A stretch of DNA of 64,000 bases from Beroe forskalii (lineage: Eukaryota; Ctenophora; Nuda; Beroida; Beroidae). Positions within the stretch are counted from its first letter, which is position 1. Each line of letters begins with the position of its first letter. The translations under genes were made by a program, and so were the position numbers. A model generated the notes under the pieces. It was not told the origin of the DNA. It did not search any database and saw only the letters and a list, made by a program, of their open reading frames with translations. Positions 9,701 through 22,565 of the stretch are shown in pieces. The stretch lies in contig WFMF01000154.1 in NCBI GenBank assembly GCA_011033025.1, positions 124,001-188,000 on the forward strand, in the 5' to 3' direction.

Positions 9701-12638
9701 ATTTTCGCCTTTTTCTTATTAGAGAGTTTCATTGTCACGTCTTACTCAGATGCGCGCGTCGCGCGCGCATTGAATTTACATAATTTCTCAGAAATGTCCA
9801 CATATTTCATCACGCACATGTTCAGTTAAATATTCAGCAATCTTAATCTACATGAAATGTGCTTGTTCGTTTTGTGTCGTGTATTTTAATGAAAGCCAGC
9901 TTGTAAGATTTACTTAACCGTGATATTCATTTCAGAACCACTCAAACAAATTCCTGGCTAACGCGGTATTTGATATCGGTTTAGTGCCCACTCCCTACGA
10001 ATTACCCGACGACTTGCTACCCTCTTCTGACTTACCCGGCAGTACAGGTTGGTTGGCGGTTTATGCCGAGTTATCGTGCTGTGACTTAGGACATACTCGC
10101 GGTAAACCTTGTCACGAATAATTTTTCGAAAATATGCATTATCTGAATTCTAGAATGTTCCAACTTCTTGCATTTGCAAACACGATTATTATATTAACTC
10201 AGATTCTCGCCTGATTTTCCGGTATTCACCCTAACTTCATTGCTTCCAGAACTGCAGTCACGAAAGCGACGTAATCTGAACCCGATACCCTCTGAGCAAA
10301 CGAAGAGGAAGTTCAACCCCTCCTACCCGTACGATCTCCAGAACTTCACTACCACTCCGGTGTGCTTCAAGTGTGACAAGAGCTATCTGGGGAACAAGCC
10401 GCTCATATTCTGCAGCTACTGCCCCCTCGCCTTCCACCTTGACTGCATCTACCCGCCCCTCCCATTCAGGCCTAATGGAATGTGGATGTGCCCCCTGCAT
10501 CCGCAGTATTGTATACCTAGTGAGTCGCTTTATTCGCCCTAATTGCTTCCTTGCCTTCCCATTATCCAACTTCTACTTCTGACTGCATAATTGCTTTATG
10601 TTTTCTCGTGGGCGAGCTTTATAAATACAGCATTAACTATATACACGGATGATGCAACTTGGTCACGAAGTACTGTAACGGAACAGCATCTGTCAGATTG
10701 TAACCGTGATTTCCCGTGTTTCAGAGTTCCACTCGCTGCGTCTGAGTGCCCGTATACAAGCTCATGAGGCAGCCTTGGAACCCGTACAGGAGCATGCTAT
10801 CCGGTCTAAGTTCCTCAAAAAAGCTAAGAAGTGTCAGAATACCCTCGAGTCAGTGCAGAGGATGACTTCGGTTAGAGTTTTAAATTTCTTCTTTGCATGT
10901 TTTCCAACTTTTTCCCATACCAGTGTCTGGCTTTTAGATCGTAGTTTTATTTTCAAACTTTCCTTTATAACGTCACATCCCTCCTCCAGATCCCAAACGC
11001 AGTGGAACAGTACTACAAGATCGGCCTGGTCTTCTGTCGGAACAACATCACCCTCAAATCCCCCCGACCCCTCAAGGAGTTGAGTGCCGCTAAGGTTTCC
11101 GAGAACATGGTGAAAGTGGAGGCGAGTGAGCAGCAGGTGTCTAGTTTGTGCACGTCTGGTGGGTGTAAGCACGCTGCTAAGCAGTGCAAACACTACCGGG
11201 GCACCAGTTCATCCTCCCTCCTCCAACCCTCCTCCTCATCCTCCTCTACCACTGCTAGTGGGAGCAGTGGTGGGGGATCCTCCCTGTCATCCTGGTCTGC
11301 TAAGAGTAAGAGGAGGGGCGCTGTCAAGACGGAGCAAGTGGAGCATCACTCCAGGGATAGCGGTGGTGGTGGTGGCAAGGGAAGGGACAACGGCGTGAAG
11401 TCCAAGGATATCGGTTAGTGGGAGTGGTATTTTGACGCATCTGTGATTGTTGATGCGTAACTATGATATCGTCCCTTGATTGTTCTGAAACAACAACGTA
11501 GCTGATCTGTCTGTTACATTGTGAGATTTTACTCATGAAATTAAGTCTGAATATTAGCACATTCTCTGGTCTTTAAATGAAGCCGTGATGCTGCCTCAGA
11601 TAAGATGTTGAGTGGCATGTCGGAGAGCATGCTCAGGGAGCTCGCTGCCCAGTGCCTGCTGAGAGGGGTGCTCTCGAATGGGGAGGTTCTGGGGAAGGAC
11701 CCTTCCCCTCCCACTCCTCCTCCCCTCACCCACCAGTTCGCTGTTCCGCGACCCCCAAAACCAACTCACCAAGGTAAAGGAACTCCCATACTTTTCCTAC
11801 ATGGTTCATTTCATAAACTCGGCGTTTTAACCTTTCATATTGATACATCTGTTTCTTTGTATCTGTTTGATGGTGACCAAACTCATGCCTAGAAAAAATC
11901 CAAACGACGTTGTTTCTCTTATTTGTCCACTTTCTTCCCCAATATCATTTGCGAACAGAGTCCTCGCAGTAATTGTGCAAATAGTTTCAGATAACTGCAT
12001 CCCATCCTCCCACTTGATGGCACATTCCTTCCTGACACAAGGCGAAACTAAGTATTCCATCAGGAAGAATTCCTTCTGCATAGGCATAGGTATGTCAATA
12101 CAAGTGGTGAATGGTGAAGGTTTGAGGTGTCATTGTCAAGTGTTTCTTGCTTGGTTATATTCAAGACCCATGATGTCAGAATGTTTTTGGGTTTTGAACC
12201 GTATTACTGACTCTGCATTCTACCACAACTTGGTGAGTAATATCAGCCCTAACCCCCCTGTGCCCAGGTCACCAAGCCGATCTGAAGCTGGACCCTGGGT
12301 CGTGCAGTGCGCTGTCCGTGCGGCACTGCTGCATCCTCTTCGACAAAGTGACGGGGGTGCACGAGCTGCTCAACTACTCGGAGTACGGCACCCTGGTGAA
12401 CTCCCTGCTGTACGGTTGCAGCTCCTCCCCCCACTCCACCGCTCGCTGCACTTGCTCCCCCTCCGTGCCCCTCAACGGCTGGGAGGGGCCCTGCCAGCTC
12501 ACTGAGGGGGCACAGGTCCAGGTCGGGTGCCACACCTTCACCTTCCGGACTAACCCAGAGTTTTTGTGGACTCCCGAACTTGTTATTCCGTCCGATAAAC
12601 TGTACCATTCGCCGGATAAACTCGATTACATGTCATGA
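3731..12638 (+). CDS. PHF12: PHF12 (Pf1) homologue, PHD-finger subunit of a Sin3/HDAC corepressor; nine exons
   Basis: Exons: 3731-3799, 4847-5037, 6371-6455, 9936-10047, 10250-10519, 10725-10870, 10990-11413, 11600-11773, 12268-12638. All phases join without a stop, giving 613 residues. PHD1 (about 63-107) reads C-x2-C, CCEKC, HYHCC, then LCNSC across exons 2-3. PHD2 (about 191-240) has CFKC, CSYC, FHLDC and WMCPLH. The last 120 residues form the FHA-like domain with HELLNYSEYGT. This order (PHD, PHD, FHA) and many local matches identify PHF12, a nuclear protein that links Sin3-HDAC and MRG15 to chromatin. It is shorter than the ~1000-residue vertebrate protein, mostly in the low-complexity middle (Ser, Gly and Thr runs in exon 7). 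The exon-1 start is inferred from phase and similarity; its donor GTTTGT is weak. Confidence 0.92.
3936..4846 (+). repeat. 32-bp minisatellite built from a 3' splice-site sequence, PHF12 intron 1
   Basis: About 27 copies of a ~32-base unit contain ACTCCCCCTACAG followed by C(A/G)GATTGCT(A/G)AATG. Each unit is a pyrimidine tract, a CAG, and bases matching the true start of exon 2. The array ends at the real acceptor TCTCTTTGCAG (4836-4846) and exon start CGGATAGCTAAG. It seems to have expanded from the intron/exon border, leaving a ladder of decoy acceptors. Confidence 0.93.
5044..5735 (+). repeat. 22-bp minisatellite against the donor of PHF12 intron 2
   Basis: About 30 units of roughly TGCTGTGTTTCTGTGGTGGA plus AG (22 bp) begin six bases after the exon-2 donor at 5038. 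The first unit grows out of the donor sequence GTACGTGTTTCTGTGG. Because 22 is not a multiple of three, all three forward frames stay open for long stretches rich in Cys, Val and Trp. These are artefacts of the repeat. Confidence 0.93.
6010..6935 (+). repeat. Diverged ~470-bp tandem duplication containing PHF12 exon 3
   Basis: Both copies open with CTGAAATTTCGTCCGCTGTG (about 6020 and 6501) and share an ordered series of blocks: TCTTAATTAATCTT, CCGCAAC(G/A)ACCAAAGGAA, CGCCGTAAATTACGCA, TCAGATGACA and AATCACGTAACT. Each copy ends with a PHD exon segment. Copy 1 holds the functional exon 6371-6455; copy 2 is decayed. Confidence 0.85.
6831..6925 (+). pseudogene. Decayed second copy of PHF12 exon 3 (PHD1 C-terminal half)
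   Basis: GAGGAGTGGTTGTGTAACAG and the following CTGCATGCC match the functional exon exactly, so the final zinc-binding Cys pair is still readable. The 5' half has lost the acceptor AG, the CEPPLDP segment has drifted (CCCGTTAGTATTTGAG), and the donor is gone. It most likely remains as intron sequence. Confidence 0.8.
7206..7280. repeat. Two tandem copies of a ~37-bp unit
   Basis: TACACACAATACATGTACGT, then AGGTATRTGCTCTG, appears twice in direct succession within PHF12 intron 3. The whole 7.0-8.8 kb part of this intron is rich in TACAC and GTGTA words. Confidence 0.8.
7518..7625. repeat. 21-bp minisatellite, about five copies
   Basis: The unit is TACACACTGCTACACAGTAA plus G. It begins from shorter TATGCTACACAGTAAG forms. 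It is intronic in PHF12 and open in several frames only because of its period. Confidence 0.85.
8221..8460. repeat. ~35-bp minisatellite, about seven copies
   Basis: The unit is near TTGCTCAGTACACTACCAAT followed by ACACTTGCTCGCA, with variants at its end (CTCGAAT, ATCACAT, CTCGCAT). It lies in PHF12 intron 3. Just before it, GCATTATGTATAC and GTATACATAATGC form a short dyad. Confidence 0.85.
8470..9935. other. Rest of PHF12 intron 3; no gene seen
   Basis: TG-rich low-complexity runs (about 8620-8770 and 9070-9095) give way to unremarkable AT-rich sequence. It ends at the acceptor ATTTCAG before exon 4 at 9936. Confidence 0.7.
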
Positions 12639-13470
12639 AGCGTTCTGTGCGAGAGTGTGTGTGAGACATATGTGTTGCCTAATCATGTGTGTAAACGTTG
12701 TTTTCTTGTCGCTGGTTTGTTTTACTAACCGAATTAATTGAGCTTCTAGCACCCTTTTTCATAGAAAAGGAGCGCATTTCTTATTTTGAAATGTGTCAAA
12801 ATTCCATTTTCTCTTTACTTTAAAAATTTTCTTAAATGATGTTGGTGGCATCTATATTTGATTGTTTTTAACAGTCATTTCATTTGATATGATATCTCTA
12901 AAAGACGTGCCCATCCCACTGTAATTTGGAAAATGGAAGAACAACATGTCGTTTGGATTCCAATGAACCACGAGAGTGTGCAATGAATCTGGCATCCAGA
13001 TTCAAGTAAAAGTCTAAAAGTGATATAATAAGTGAAGTGAGGTTATATACATAAATTATAACATATATATCCCAAATATATATAATATAATAGAAAATGT
13101 TAATACGTTGCCTGTAGAGTTGGCTTGTCAGACTATCTGTAAATAGATATTGACTCTGTCGCTTACCTTTGTTTCTATAATGATGATAATATAAATCATA
13201 ATCATGACAATTGCAATTTCTATTTATTTCTCCGCGATGTAATAATATAGTGTTTTGCACTTATTCATAATCATACCCATGTTTCATTGAATTTATTGCT
13301 CTTTGTCCCACCAATATATCCATTGCTGGGCAGACTGGAACTGGAAGAACACGGATTTTCAAAACGTGGAAGCACGATTCCTAAACAAAAACCTAGCCCT
13401 AAACCTAACCTAAGTGTTTATGGTTAGGATAAGGTAACTAACTTGGTAACTTGGTAGAGTTTTCGTAGAG
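12639..13470. other. PHF12 3' flank; no gene seen
   Basis: AT-rich, with no credible exon on either strand. A short run of CCTAA-like words lies at about 13390-13430. The flank runs into the 3' end of the minus-strand retroelement. Confidence 0.6.
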
Positions 13471-13481
13471 TCGTAGGGTCA

Positions 13482-15692
13482 TCAGAGGTCCGACCACCGC
13501 GTTGATGAGTAGTCTACCAAAGAGTTAGACCAGCTGCAGCTGTAACCGACGACCGGAGGCTTGTCCGGTATCAAAGCAATATATTTCGACAAACTGGTTT
13601 TAAAGGTGTCAAACTTATCGAATGCTTTAATAGTGCTCGGTACTTGGTTCCATAGTTTTGGACCTAGGACTGCAAAAGATCTATCATAAAGCGTCTGATT
13701 GGCTAATGAACTTAACCTAGACAGAGGAGGAATAACTGCTACTGCACCGTGCCTTGATGTCAAACTAAACTTGATATTGCAACAGTTTGGGACAACATTG
13801 TGGAAGATCTTCCACATCATAAGAATGATGTACCTTTCCCGTCTGCGTTGAAGTGACATCAATTTCAGCTTAGCCAATCTCTCCCAGTAGTTCAGGTGGC
13901 GGAGGCCTCCTATCCGGCTTGTAAAATGTCCTTTGAACCCCTTCAATCAGTTGAATGTCAGTTATCTTGCTCGGGTTCCACAGGGGACAGCAGTACTCTA
14001 GTGTACTTCTTACAATTGACTTGTACATTGTAGTCATGACAGTACTGTCACGAGAGTTTTGAAGACACTAAACACCCATGATAGCGTACTTAGCCTTGGT
14101 GACCATGCTTGCGATGTGTCTTGACCAGCTTAGATCGCTTGCTACCTGAACACCGAGGTCTCTTACATTCTCAACAGGGTAGAGTACTTCCTCGTCGGAT
14201 ACCTTGTACTGCAATGCTTCAGCAAAGAACTTCTGTTCGTGAAGTTTCATGTTATTGGCATGTGACCAACCAATAATACGGAACAAATCATCCTGAAGTA
14301 ACAAACAGTCTTCGTAGCTTCTGATCTGTTTTGAAACTCTTGTGTCATCAGCAAAGAAGCTCACCTTTGTTGAGAGTACTATATGTTCCAGGTCATTAAT
14401 GAACAGGATGAATAATAGCGGCCCCAGAACACTTCCTTGAGGAACACCACTAAGAACTAGAGCACTGTCAGAATGAGTACCATTAAGTACTACAGTTTGC
14501 TCCGGTTAGAAAGGAAGGACTAGATCAATCAATGATTTTATCATGAAATCCATATCTCTTCAGTTTCTGAACAAGGAGACTTAGATCCACTTTATCAAAC
14601 GCTTTTGCATAGTCGAGGTATATAGAATCTGTGTCCTCGCCACGCGTGAACCCTTCAAAGATGTCATCAAAATGGTCGAGCATTTGGGTAAGGCAGCTTC
14701 TATTTGATCTGAATCCGTGTTGTTTATCGGTGAAGACTGTTGGATTCAATATACCATGTTTCTGACCACCCTTTCATAGACCTTGACAACATGAGAAGTC
14801 AGAGTGACAGGTCTGTAGTTAGCCGCTTCACATCTACTACCTTTTTAAAAAGCGGTAATGAGTCCTTTCTTGTAGAAGCTTGGCACAACACCAGAAGACA
14901 TGGACTCCGTCCAAAGAAGATGGATGGGAACACTGAGACTCTCCGCACATTTCTTTAGCAGAACAGCTGGAACACCGTCGGGGACCAGGGGCAGAATCTA
15001 TCTTTATCTCAGATATAGCTTCCATAATGCTATCCAGCGTCACAACAGGCTCTGGGTCATGGCTACCAAGAGGGGGCACCGTGGTCTGACTTTTCTGGAC
15101 AGTTCGGGTCGCTGAACACCGAACAAAACTGCTTCTGAAGAATATTGGCAAGTTCTTTCCTGTCAGTAACCAGTTCTCGCTATCATTCAGTAGAGTTGTT
15201 ATACTGTGCTTGACCTTTGAGAAGGACTTTAGCGTATGAGTAGAAATACTTTGGGTTGGATTTGATTCTTTCCACAGCCCGTTTCTCACCCTTATCAAGA
15301 TGGTTGACTATAGCGTCTTTTTATCTCGAAGCATACCAGTCCAATCTCGTCTTCCGTTCTTTGATTCGGGCCGAGTTGAACATATAGCAGCGAGACGGCT
15401 TTTTAGCCATACTTCCTCCTAAGGGAATTATACACCTTTGGTTTTCCAGTTGGAGGCTTTTTTTCGGACAGACTCAGACAGATCTCGAGCATGGCTTGGT
15501 TGAATTTGGCAAGAAATTCCTCGAATGTGCCTGAGTCTCGCAGTTCTTCCAGGTAACCTTTGCGAACATCTCATTAAGTTGGTCGAAATCAGCTTGACTG
15601 AAATCTAGCGACCGGAAGTTCATTTCGTCGAGATATGTAGCCTGAGTTTCCTCCATAGTACCAGGAGTGAAGGACAGTAACACATCCACCAT
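13482..15692 (-). mobile_element. Decayed non-LTR retrotransposon (LINE), reverse-transcriptase part
   Basis: Read on the minus strand from 15692, broken frames give the pre-RT linker (FRSLDFSQADFDQLNEMF) and RT blocks HGFRSNRSCLTQM and YLDYAKAFDKVDL (motif A). Then come SGVPQGSVLGPLLF (motif B, about 14450-14400) and SFFADDT (motif C). The C-terminal region ends with RRRERYIILMMWKIF and TLYDRSFAVLGPKLWN. This is the layout of jockey/CR1-like LINE ORF2 downstream of the endonuclease. Several frameshifts and stops break it, and no endonuclease domain is seen, so it is 5' truncated and dead. Confidence 0.9.
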
Positions 15693-15699
15693 ATCGTGG

Positions 15700-18600
15700 T
15701 TTAGCCATTGTGGTTAGGGTTATGGTTGGGGTATAAGACAGAAATAGCACTCCCACTTTTTGAAAATCGGTGTTCTTCCAGTCTTCCCATTGCTGCCTTA
15801 AATGATTTGTTCTTCACTGTGTTTGCGAAATCGAAAAGTGAAATACAAAAGTGGATATTTTTACATTTAAACCGGAATCTGTTGTTTTTATTTCAATACC
15901 ATGTCATCAGTTTGAAACCATGCAAAGCCCCCAAACTATCACAATTCTCATCAACCATTCCCTTAGCCATGATAGAATGTATGTGGAGCATGTTCCAGAC
16001 TAAGTGTCTTATCACGGAAGACACATCCTTGTGCATTTCTTCCTGCAGTGATGTGCCCAATCTGGTGTTTCCGGCTGACCAATGAGCATCATAGAACATG
16101 ATCCAACCCACAGTGCCACAGTGCTCGAAAAGGTTAGATTTCTGTGCATAGTAATTTCACTGCTTTTTCCAGTTCCTGTGTTGATGTCTTGGATCAACTC
16201 GACATTTATACTTGTGCATTTGCAAAAAATGCATTTCCATATTCTAGTTAAAAATATGGCGACCATTCATATCTCTCAAGACAACGTTTAATCGAACCTT
16301 AGAACTGTTATTATGCAACAGGTTTATCTACGTCTCTACGTCTCGAACCTGTTTATTTGCCACACCCACAAACCATTAAACAGCAACGAAGGAAGATAAT
16401 CGATGTGTTTCCGTTTTTATTTTCTTATTTCTGAGTTGATATATGGCCCATTTGGTAGAAATAATCTTCATTTACTTTATCGCTCCTTTCTATAATTCCC
16501 CGCTCTCGGTGCGCCTTCCTAATCCCACAATTACCTCCCCGGTTCCCTCTAGTTTCCTCCTTCCTTGCCATACAGAGCAGCGTTAACCCTGATAAGAAGG
16601 AAGATAGTTCAACGTCACTAACACACCACCTTGCTCTATGATAATGATTTTAACACTACTTTATACAATCAAATTTGAGATTTGTAGTTATGACAGTTAT
16701 AAAAGTGCTGATGATTAAAGAAATTAATTCACTATTTGTTATTAAAACTCTGCTTCTCACTGCCATGCATCCCTCTATCCTCTATGTAATGCACTTGGCT
16801 TGCTGCCAACCTGGAACTCAGCCAATTGAGAGAGAGGGATGTTGTTGGTATGATGCGATTAGAGTGCTTCTATAAACACGTACGTGATCAGGTGACCCGC
16901 ACTTTATGTCTCTTAATAGCTCTATTTAGCTTTCGTATGATGACGTGTACCTCCTCGAGTTCGAACTATCGCCATTTAACGGTGGTTTATTGTGCAGTTT
17001 CTGTCACGAAAACACAGAGCAAGAGACACGATATAAAAGCGTGTTGCCTCTTTCTTCATATATGGTAATGCTTTTAGGAAGATATTCTGGGATTCGCTGA
17101 CTGCTTGTGCTCGCACACATCATGCCATTTCATACATAGCATCATGTGGCTTACGTCACGCAAAACCTTTTATCTTTTATCTGTTTCAACATACGTTATC
17201 AGCTAATGGAATTATGGAGAACGCACGTCAGAGTTTAAAATAAAGTGTGTGCATGAGCCCTGGAGAGAGAGAGAGCGCGTTTGTTAAGTCACAGAACTGC
17301 ATCATTCCTTGTGCCTGAACTTGAACTCCCAGAGTATACGCAGTATCTTCCATTGTTCCCGGTGGTTGCGTTTCACAATGCCTTCTTCAAGTTCATTGTT
17401 GTTACTCTTTGTTATTCGTGCGTATCTGTGCTGTCACGATCTAAAAATCATTTGATAAAGTCATCGATTTGATTAACCAATAACCCTGATATTGGAATCA
17501 TTCTCAATTCATCGTGTGAAACATCGTGTAGTTTTAATCGTGTGTGTCTGCATCTTTTCAATCGTGTCTCTCCAGTTTCCAACTAGACACTACGACACAC
17601 GGTCTTACTACACATGCTTGGTAAGATACTGTGTCTCACCAACTAGACACTACGACACTATGTCCCATACTACGCATATGCTTGTTAAGTACTGTTCTCC
17701 CCCTCATGAGAGAGGATGAGAGCATCATCATCCCACTCTCTCTCTCTCGCTATCTCATTATTCTCCTTGGCTAGGCTCCCACTGGCGCTCGATCCAAGTA
17801 TTACATAGACCATGTCATCATCATAAGTAATATACATCATACACATATAATAATAATAAGAGAGAGAGGGGGAGCGCTCTATATTATAAACACAAGAAAG
17901 AGAGATTTGAGCTCTCTTTTGTCAGCCTCACCTCCTCCCTCTCCCTCACGAGAGAGCTTGGTTACTTGAAGTCACTAATTATTACAATTACCTATGTTTT
18001 GTGTACTGTGCAGCGCGTGCGTGTGTGGACGCGCTACCTAGTCTAGGACTCCTACCAAAATCTTCTCTATTTTTCGAGGTATGTGTTTTATTTTGTTGTT
18101 TCCTTGGTAGCGCTTAGACCACCGCAGACCTCTCGTCTTTTTTCCCTCTTTATGGAGTTTCTCCTCTTTCTCTTGCCACAGAATCACTTATATGTTCTAC
18201 AAAGACTCCCCTTTGTCCTTCCCCCCTCTTTTTCGCGGTGCGCACTGTCTCTGGCAAGATGTTGCCGCTACATCCCCGACAATACACATCAAGTATATAC
18301 AATGGCTTGCTGGTGTCATTGTCTATCTGCCAGAGTCAGACTGTCTAGGTTCTCAGTGTAATTGATGTGTCTTGAGCTCTCTCTCCCTGACCTCGTTAAG
18401 TTGTTAGTTGTTACCTGCCTCTCTGTAATGTAAACATGACGTAGCCTGGTTAAACATGATGTAGCCTGGTTACATCACCCGTATTCAAAACAAGGATGTT
18501 AATCACGAATTACCGTTTAATTTATATCTGAAGGTAGGTGGCTATTTTTAACATTCTCTGTATTAGATACCTTGACCTCTTGGGATATAATCACAACAAT

Positions 18601-20845
18601 CAGTGAGGTATGACGTCACATGGTGTGAAGGCATATGGTGACTGATGTCAGTGTTTGTCATCCTGGTCTGAAGGTTGGTGTTTGCTGTCAGTGACTATCA
18701 TCCTGGTGTGGAGACTGCAGACTGGATGTGGAGACTGGGTTGGATCGAGTCACACAGTGTACGCTCCACAAGTCTCACCGCTGTTAATTGATCTGTTGTT
18801 TAGTGCGTCTTTTTGTCTACTCATGTGAAGCTCTGTTGTGTGTCTCCAGGTGTCATTCTCAATCCCAATTGACGGAAGTGCGGTCTATTAGTCTAGAATA
18901 TGGCAGCTGCTATTCTCGATTGATTTCATCACGTTCCTGTCTGTGCCTAGCACATATTTAACAGTTGAGGTATGCGTCTTATCACGCAATGCTTGTACAA
19001 TAGGACTTCTTAGTACCAATTATTGTTAGTTCTCGGCTTCATTACCTCAGTCAGTTTCTCAGTTCGTACTTAGTTTGTTGTTGTCAGGGTTTCTTCAACT
19101 TTTTTCCTTCAAATTCTCTTTCAAGCTGTCGACCCCATTTGAAGCAATTGAGAACCCAGTAACTCTCAACAAGTTTCATGAAATCACTGATCTCCATTAT
19201 TGCAATTGCAAATAGCAGGAGTTTGTCCCCTGGGGACCCGGTGAGAATTGACAAGCGTAACAGGTATGTGTACTTATGTTGAAACTGAAAGAGTGAGAGG
19301 TAGGTCAAAAGGTAGATTTAATTTTAAGCGAATATATTCTCATATCATACTCCTGTTCGGACAATTTTTCTTCAGCTACTAAATTTCTGGTAACTCGGTA
19401 ATCTGCCGATGCACACCTGGGGCACAACCTGGGCACAAAACACACCTGGGGCTTTCTCCTGAAGATTGGAACCATACAATGCAACCAGCAATTCTATAGC
19501 CGTGGGTAAACTATGCCCAGCACGTATTCACCTACATTTCGAAGTGTTGTTTTCGAGCTATGCGCTCAATACCAATCAGTCTTGTTTATAACTATAAGCA
19601 AGGTACAAGTCCGCTTCAAGCGTACGAGCCGCTATTTAAGCTGCGTCTATTTCGAAGTTCATGTTTCTGCACCGGGGACGTAGGCAGTTGGCACCAGATC
19701 ATTTTGATGCATGACCAGGTCTAAATTGTTGGTTAAATCACCCATTAGGCTATTATAGTCCCGCCTCAACCTAATCAGTTCAAGCTGTAATTGTATGGTA
19801 ACAATTGCAACCTTTATTTCAGTCTATTGTGGTGACTTCACTCGCGTAAATGATCACTTTAAATTGCTTGAAGTAGTCGAGATGTAATATATTTTGTTGT
19901 GCTACGTATCAAAGTTGGCAGCGTTCCAGCGAATTGTGACAATCTCGTAGTCATCTTTCTCCCCGCTGAGAGTTTTGTAATGCGTTATTTGGCGTGATTG
20001 CCTTATATGCGCATCGGTTGAGGGTCAATTAGAGAGGACTTAACCATTCCATATATATTTATTGAACGGTATTGGTGATTATAGGTCTATAAAACGTGAT
20101 GATCTCATACATCATATATACCGGTATATATTACTGATATTGATTATTGAGAGACAGTACACAATGATGGGCATCCTCAGAACGCAAGTTAGAGGAAGAG
20201 AGAGTTGCGAACCTCGTTATTGAGTGTTTGTTCACTGCTCAGAGAGAGTTAGATTTTATTTGTTTCATGTTTGTTTGTAATCATTTTAACTCTAGGTACT
20301 TGCTTGTTTTCGTACTGTTCTCAAGAAACGTAGCAATTTCGATAAATAGGAATTTCTAAGGAATTTTGAATGACGTGTGGTTGATTCGCATGATTGTGAT
20401 ATCACTGGAATTTTGAATTTCATTGGAATTATAGTTTGATCTTAAGTTTTTAAAACTAGAACTTTTTTGAGAACTTAGGCACTGCTTTTGTTTGATATGC
20501 GCCAAAAATACTCTCGCCATTTTCATGGCACCCAAAATGCATGCTTGTCATGGACCATGGTTAGGGTTAGGGCAGATCCATAGCAAAACGTCAGCGTGGC
20601 CGTAATCACCTCGAAAATGAGTATTAATGATAATTGTTATCATCACAAATGGCTGATTTCGTTCAACCCTGTGCATGGTGCTTAGTGGTACGCTGAGGTA
20701 TTGCCTTGAGATGGTCTCTTCCATCTCCTGGCCTCTTTAGCCGTTCTGTTTCATCACATGCTGTTCCCTTCACTGCTCCTCCTATCTCAGAAGAATTTAA
20801 TCAGGCTTCCTACTTCCTCGCTCTGTTTTACATTCCTCTGCTATG
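15700..20845. other. Long gene-poor stretch
   Basis: I see no gene I can support. It holds GAGA-rich simple sequence (17265-17280, 17855-17905) and a partly repeated ~65-bp block (AACTAGACACTACGACAC at about 17580 and 17640). There is a local CACACCTGGGG repeat (19410-19450) and TTAGGG-like words near 15713 and 20560. A 74-codon minus-strand frame ending at 19084 reads like protein but matches nothing I know and has no supporting exon structure. Confidence 0.5.
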
Positions 20846-20849
20846 AACT

Positions 20850-22565
20850 TACAGCTAATTCCAGGGCTCTATCCCTATAACTAAATTACAGCTAATTTCA
20901 CTGCTCTATCCCCTGCCTTACTTACAGCTTATTTCACTGCTCTATCTCTAACTAACTTACAGCTTATTTCACTGCTCTATCCCCTGCCTAATTTCACTGC
21001 TCTATCCCCTGCATGACTTACAGCTTATTTCACTGCTCTATCCCCTGCATGACTTACAGCTTATTTCACTGCTCTATACCCAGCCTGACTTACAGCTTAT
21101 TTCACTGCTCTATACCCTGCCTGACTTACAGCTAATTTCACTGCTCTATACCCTGCCTGACTTACAGCTAATTTCACTGCTCTATCCCCTGCCTGACTTA
21201 CAGCTAATTTCACTGCTCTATACCCTGCCTGACTTACAGCTTATTTCACTGCTCTATACCCTGCCTGACTTACAGCTAATTTCAGTGCTCTATACCCAGC
21301 CTGACTTACAGCTTATTTCACTGCTCTATACCCTGCCTGACTTACAGCTAATTTCACTGCTCTATACCCTGCCTGACTTACAGCTAATTTCACTGCTTTA
21401 TCCCCTGCCTGACTTACAGCTTATTTCGCTGCTCTATACCCTGCCTGACTTACAGCTAATTTCACTGCTCTATTCCCTGCCTGACTTACCTGACTGCTCT
21501 ATGCCCTGCCTGACTTATTTAATTTCACTGCTTTATCCCTGCCTGACAGCTTATTTAACTTACCCTGCCTGACTTACAGCTAATTTCACTGCTCTATTCC
21601 TGCCTGACTTACGCTTAATTTCACTGCTCTATACCCTGCCTGACTTACAGAGCTCATTTCACCTGCCTAACTTGCTCTATACCCTACTAACTAACTTGCT
21701 AATTTCACTGCTCTATCCTGCCTGACTTACAGCTAATTTCTATACCCTGCCTGACTTATTTCACTTACAGTTTTTTATTTCATTTCACTGCTCTATACCC
21801 TGCCTGACTTACAGCTAATTTCACTGCTCTATACCCCGCCTGACTTACAGCTAATTTACTGCTTTATCCCCTGCTGCTCTATACCGCCTGACTTACAGCT
21901 AATTTCACTGCTCTATTCCTGCCTGACTTACAGCTAATTTCACTGCTCTATCCCCTGCCTGACTTACAGCTAATTTCACTGCTCTATACCCTGCCTGACT
22001 TACAGCTTATTTCACTGCTCTATACCCTGCCTGACTTACAGCTAATTTCACTGCTCTATCCCCTGCCTGACTTACAGCTAATTTCACTGCTCTATACCCT
22101 GCCTTACTTACAGCTAATTTCACTGCTCTATACCCAGCCTGACTTACTGCTAATTTCACTGCTCTATACCCTGCCTGACTTACAGCTAATTTCACTGCTC
22201 TATACCCTGTCTAACTTACAGCTAATTTCACTGCTCTATCCTCTTACTAACTTACAGCTAATTTCACTGCTCTATACCCTGCCTGACTTACTGCTAATTT
22301 CACTGCTCTATACCCTGCCTGACTTACTGCTAATTTCACTGCTCTATACCCTGCCTGACTTACTGCTAATTTCACTGCTCTATACCCTGCCTGACTTACA
22401 GCTAATTTCACTGCTCTATACCCTGTCTAACTTACAGCTAATTTCACTGCTCTATCCTCTTACTAACTTACAGCTAATTTCACTGCTCTATACCCTGCCT
22501 GACTTACTGCTAATTTCACTGCTCTATCCCCTGCCTGACTTACTGCTAATTTCACTGCTCTCCCT
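20850..22565. repeat. 36-bp satellite, about 47 copies
   Basis: The unit is CTGCTCTATACCCTGCCTGA then CTTACAGCTAATTTCA. Copies are near-identical at 21050-21480 and 22130-22550, and scrambled or partly deleted at 21480-21900. Because 36 is a multiple of three, open frames on both strands repeat a 12-residue motif (LYTLPDLQLISL). I take these to be non-coding. Confidence 0.93.

Noticed and set aside
13390-13430. Interstitial telomere repeat
   Set aside because: Only a few irregular CCTAA-like words are present, with no tandem TTAGGG run.
21285-22195. 12-residue repeat proteins on both strands
   Set aside because: The 36-bp period keeps frames open. There is no start context, and the array has scrambled, frame-breaking parts.
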